Origin: Treponema sp.
Lineage (GTDB): Bacteria > Spirochaetota > Spirochaetia > Treponematales > Treponemataceae
Length of the DNA: 16,462 bases
NCBI GenBank assembly: GCA_023231445.1
Contig: JALNVF010000073.1
Span: forward strand, 1-16,462
Direction of reading: 5' to 3'
Shown here: piece by piece, positions 15,450 through 16,462 of the stretch
How the letters are laid out: each line of letters begins with the position of its first letter
How positions within the stretch are numbered: position 1 is the stretch's first letter
The notes under the pieces: generated by a model
What the model saw: the letters and a program-made list of their open reading frames with translations, nothing else
Database searches by the model: none
What the model was told of the DNA's origin: nothing
Translations under genes and position numbers: made by a program

Positions 15450-15972
15450 CGATCCATCAGTGATTACAGCTGCAGATATGATAACGCAGGTTTTCTCCAA
15501 CATTGATAAAGAGGATGTAGACAACAGCAGTAAACTGCTGGGGACATGGAAATCTGTAGTATCAAAAGTACATAAATACGGTGAAAGACTTTCTACACAT
15601 ACAGAGTTGATCGAATTGAAAAACGGTATATTACTCATAGAAACCGATCATCCCGGCTGGATTCAGATATTACAGTTGTATTCGAAGTTTATATTGACAG
15701 GACTTGAAAGAGCAGTTCCTGAGCTTAAAATTAGTTCATTGGCTTTTCGTCTTAAGGGAAGTGATTTTTCATTATGCGGAAAGACATATGATGAGCAGAT
15801 AAGGGAAGACCGCCTGAAATTGTCAGAAAAGTTAGAGACTCAGGGCAGGCAGGTCGAAATACACGAAAAAACAGCAGAAAAAAGGATTTCCGAGCCGGTA
15901 GAATTATCACCGGAACTCAGGGCCAGACTTGATGATCTTAGAAAAAGCATGTTGACCAATTCTTCAAAATAA
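15442..15972 (+). CDS. dciA: DUF721/DciA-family protein, probable replicative helicase loader
   Basis: DciA proteins (DUF721) assist loading of the replicative helicase DnaB in bacteria lacking DnaC or DnaI. The 176-residue product has the family pattern: an N-terminal helix (ITQVFSNI), LLGTWKSVV (Trp 36) followed by HTELIELKNGILLIETDHPGWIQIL (Trp 73), and a FRLKG strand near residue 110. This is followed by a charged C-terminal extension of about 65 residues with coiled-coil-like Glu/Lys/Arg content. I chose the ATG at 15442 because GGAG at 15432-15435 stands six bases upstream. Another in-frame ATG at 15430 lacks a ribosome site. It overlaps recF by eight bases, so dnaN-recF-dciA form one coupled operon. 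Family membership is fairly secure. The loader role comes from studied relatives. Confidence 0.85.
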   Translation: MIDDPSVITAADMITQVFSNIDKEDVDNSSKLLGTWKSVVSKVHKYGERLSTHTELIELKNGILLIETDHPGWIQILQLYSKFILTGLERAVPELKISSLAFRLKGSDFSLCGKTYDEQIREDRLKLSEKLETQGRQVEIHEKTAEKRISEPVELSPELRARLDDLRKSMLTNSSK

Positions 15973-16006
15973 TGGTATATTTTCGTACTATATTTGAAAT
16001 TTTAAA

Positions 16007-16028
16007 ACCTGTATAGTGATATACAGGT
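16007..16028 (+). promoter_or_regulatory. 9-bp hairpin with GTGA tetraloop upstream of rpmH
   Basis: ACCTGTATA (16007-16015) pairs perfectly with TATACAGGT (16020-16028) around GTGA, a GNRA-type tetraloop. It ends nine bases before the rpmH ribosome site and is not followed by a T run. It may be a leader structure for rpmH or an mRNA end for the dnaN operon. A weak promoter (TTGAAA at 15994-15999, 17 bases, TGATAT) overlaps it. Confidence 0.45.
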
Positions 16029-16051
16029 CAATATATTAAGGAGCATGTTCT

Positions 16052-16207
16052 ATGTTACGGACATATCAGCCCAGCAAAGTAAAACGCAATAGAAAATTCG
16101 GATTCAGAGCCCGTATGGCAACAAAAGGCGGACGCCAGATTCTTGCACGGAGACGTGCAAAGGGACGAAAAAAGCTTTCTGTTTCTGACGAAAAGAAACC
16201 TTATTGA
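16052..16207 (+). CDS. rpmH: 50S ribosomal protein L34
   Basis: A small basic protein of the large ribosomal subunit. The 51-residue product reads MLRTYQPSKVKRNRKFGF, then RARMATKGGRQILARRRAKG and RKKL, which is almost the complete L34 consensus. The usual length is about 44, so the last seven or so residues (ending SDEKKPY) are a short extension. AAGGAG at 16038-16043 lies eight bases before the ATG. An ATG at 16045 is too close to that site and out of frame. It is followed after 12 bases by rnpA, the standard rpmH-rnpA pairing found near many bacterial origins. Confidence 0.97.
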   Translation: MLRTYQPSKVKRNRKFGFRARMATKGGRQILARRRAKGRKKLSVSDEKKPY

Positions 16208-16219
16208 CATTGATCAGGG

Positions 16220-16462
16220 ATGGAAACAGAGTTACTGAAAACAGGATTTTTTAAACGCTGTGAACGGATAAAAAATCCCGCTGATTTTAAGGACCTGTTT
16301 AAGAATGGAAAAAAGACAGGTGTTCCCGGTGCAAAACTCTTTTATAAAGAAAATGGACTGGGAAAAAATCGTATAGGTTTTCCTTTACCCCGTGGATACG
16401 GTAACGCAGTGCAGAGGAATCTGTCTAAACGGTACAGCCGGGAAGTCTATCGTTTATTTAAA
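16220..16462 (+). CDS. rnpA: Ribonuclease P protein component (5' part, cut by window end)
   Basis: Protein subunit of RNase P, which with the RNA subunit trims the 5' leader of tRNA precursors. The first 81 codons are present and open to the window edge. The product shows the family pattern: FFKRCERIKNPADFKDLFKNG near the N terminus, NRIGFPLPRGYGNAV, and the RNA-binding signature QRNLSKRYSRE near residues 66-76 (family RN.xKR..RE). The ATG at 16220 has only a weak AGGG directly before it, so the start is less certain and coupling to rpmH is likely. The rest of the gene lies outside the window. Confidence 0.9.
   Translation, partial: METELLKTGFFKRCERIKNPADFKDLFKNGKKTGVPGAKLFYKENGLGKNRIGFPLPRGYGNAVQRNLSKRYSREVYRLFK

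Noticed and set aside
1..16462. CRISPR arrays, insertion sequences, prophage, tRNA or rRNA genes
   Set aside because: I saw no regularly spaced repeats, transposase or phage motifs, attachment-site duplications, or tRNA/rRNA-like sequence. The genes are ordinary origin-region core genes.

Overview
The window is the replication-origin neighbourhood of a bacterial chromosome. It most likely comes from a spirochaete of the Treponema type. That assignment is inferred from the gene set (dnaA, dnaN, recF, a DUF721/DciA gene, rpmH and rnpA on one side, gyrB/gyrA and a PcrA-like helicase on the other), the moderate-to-low GC content and the protein sequences. No rRNA or 16S marker is present to confirm it. 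There are no tRNAs, insertion sequences, phage genes or CRISPR arrays.

Layout, left to right. At 65-2950 (+) is pyruvate, phosphate dikinase with an unusual 66-residue Lys/Ala-rich histone-H1-like tail, closed by a strong rho-independent terminator. At 3080-3895 (+) is a full-length aminoglycoside N(3)-acetyltransferase-family protein. Converging on it from the right (-) are a three-helix membrane protein of unknown function and, upstream of that, a UvrD/PcrA-type helicase. A 632-bp non-coding region (6411-7042) follows. It holds two perfect parS sites (ParB binding), a four-box DnaA dyad inside a 21-bp inverted repeat, and several hairpins. Then come gyrA and gyrB (-, one operon, gyrB first). 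A short divergent promoter region (11480-11571) separates gyrB from dnaA (+). The dnaA-dnaN gap (12991-13245) has at least five DnaA-box-like sites, an AT-rich stretch and a six-repeat DnaA-trio element, and is the best candidate for oriC. dnaN, recF and dciA follow as an overlapping operon, then rpmH and the start of rnpA, which is cut by the window edge.

How the genes work together: DnaA opens the origin. DciA probably helps load the replicative helicase. DnaN clamps the polymerase. RecF and the PcrA-like helicase handle damaged or stalled forks. Gyrase removes supercoils. The parS sites should recruit ParB (its gene lies outside the window) to segregate the newly copied origin. gyrBA and the helicase are transcribed away from the dnaA-dnaN gap, so they run co-directionally with a leftward fork from that origin.

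The most unusual points are the histone-like tail on PPDK, the dyad of four DnaA boxes flanked by two parS sites about 6.5 kb from the likely unwinding site, and non-canonical residues at two quinolone-determining positions (Ala in GyrA, Trp in GyrB).
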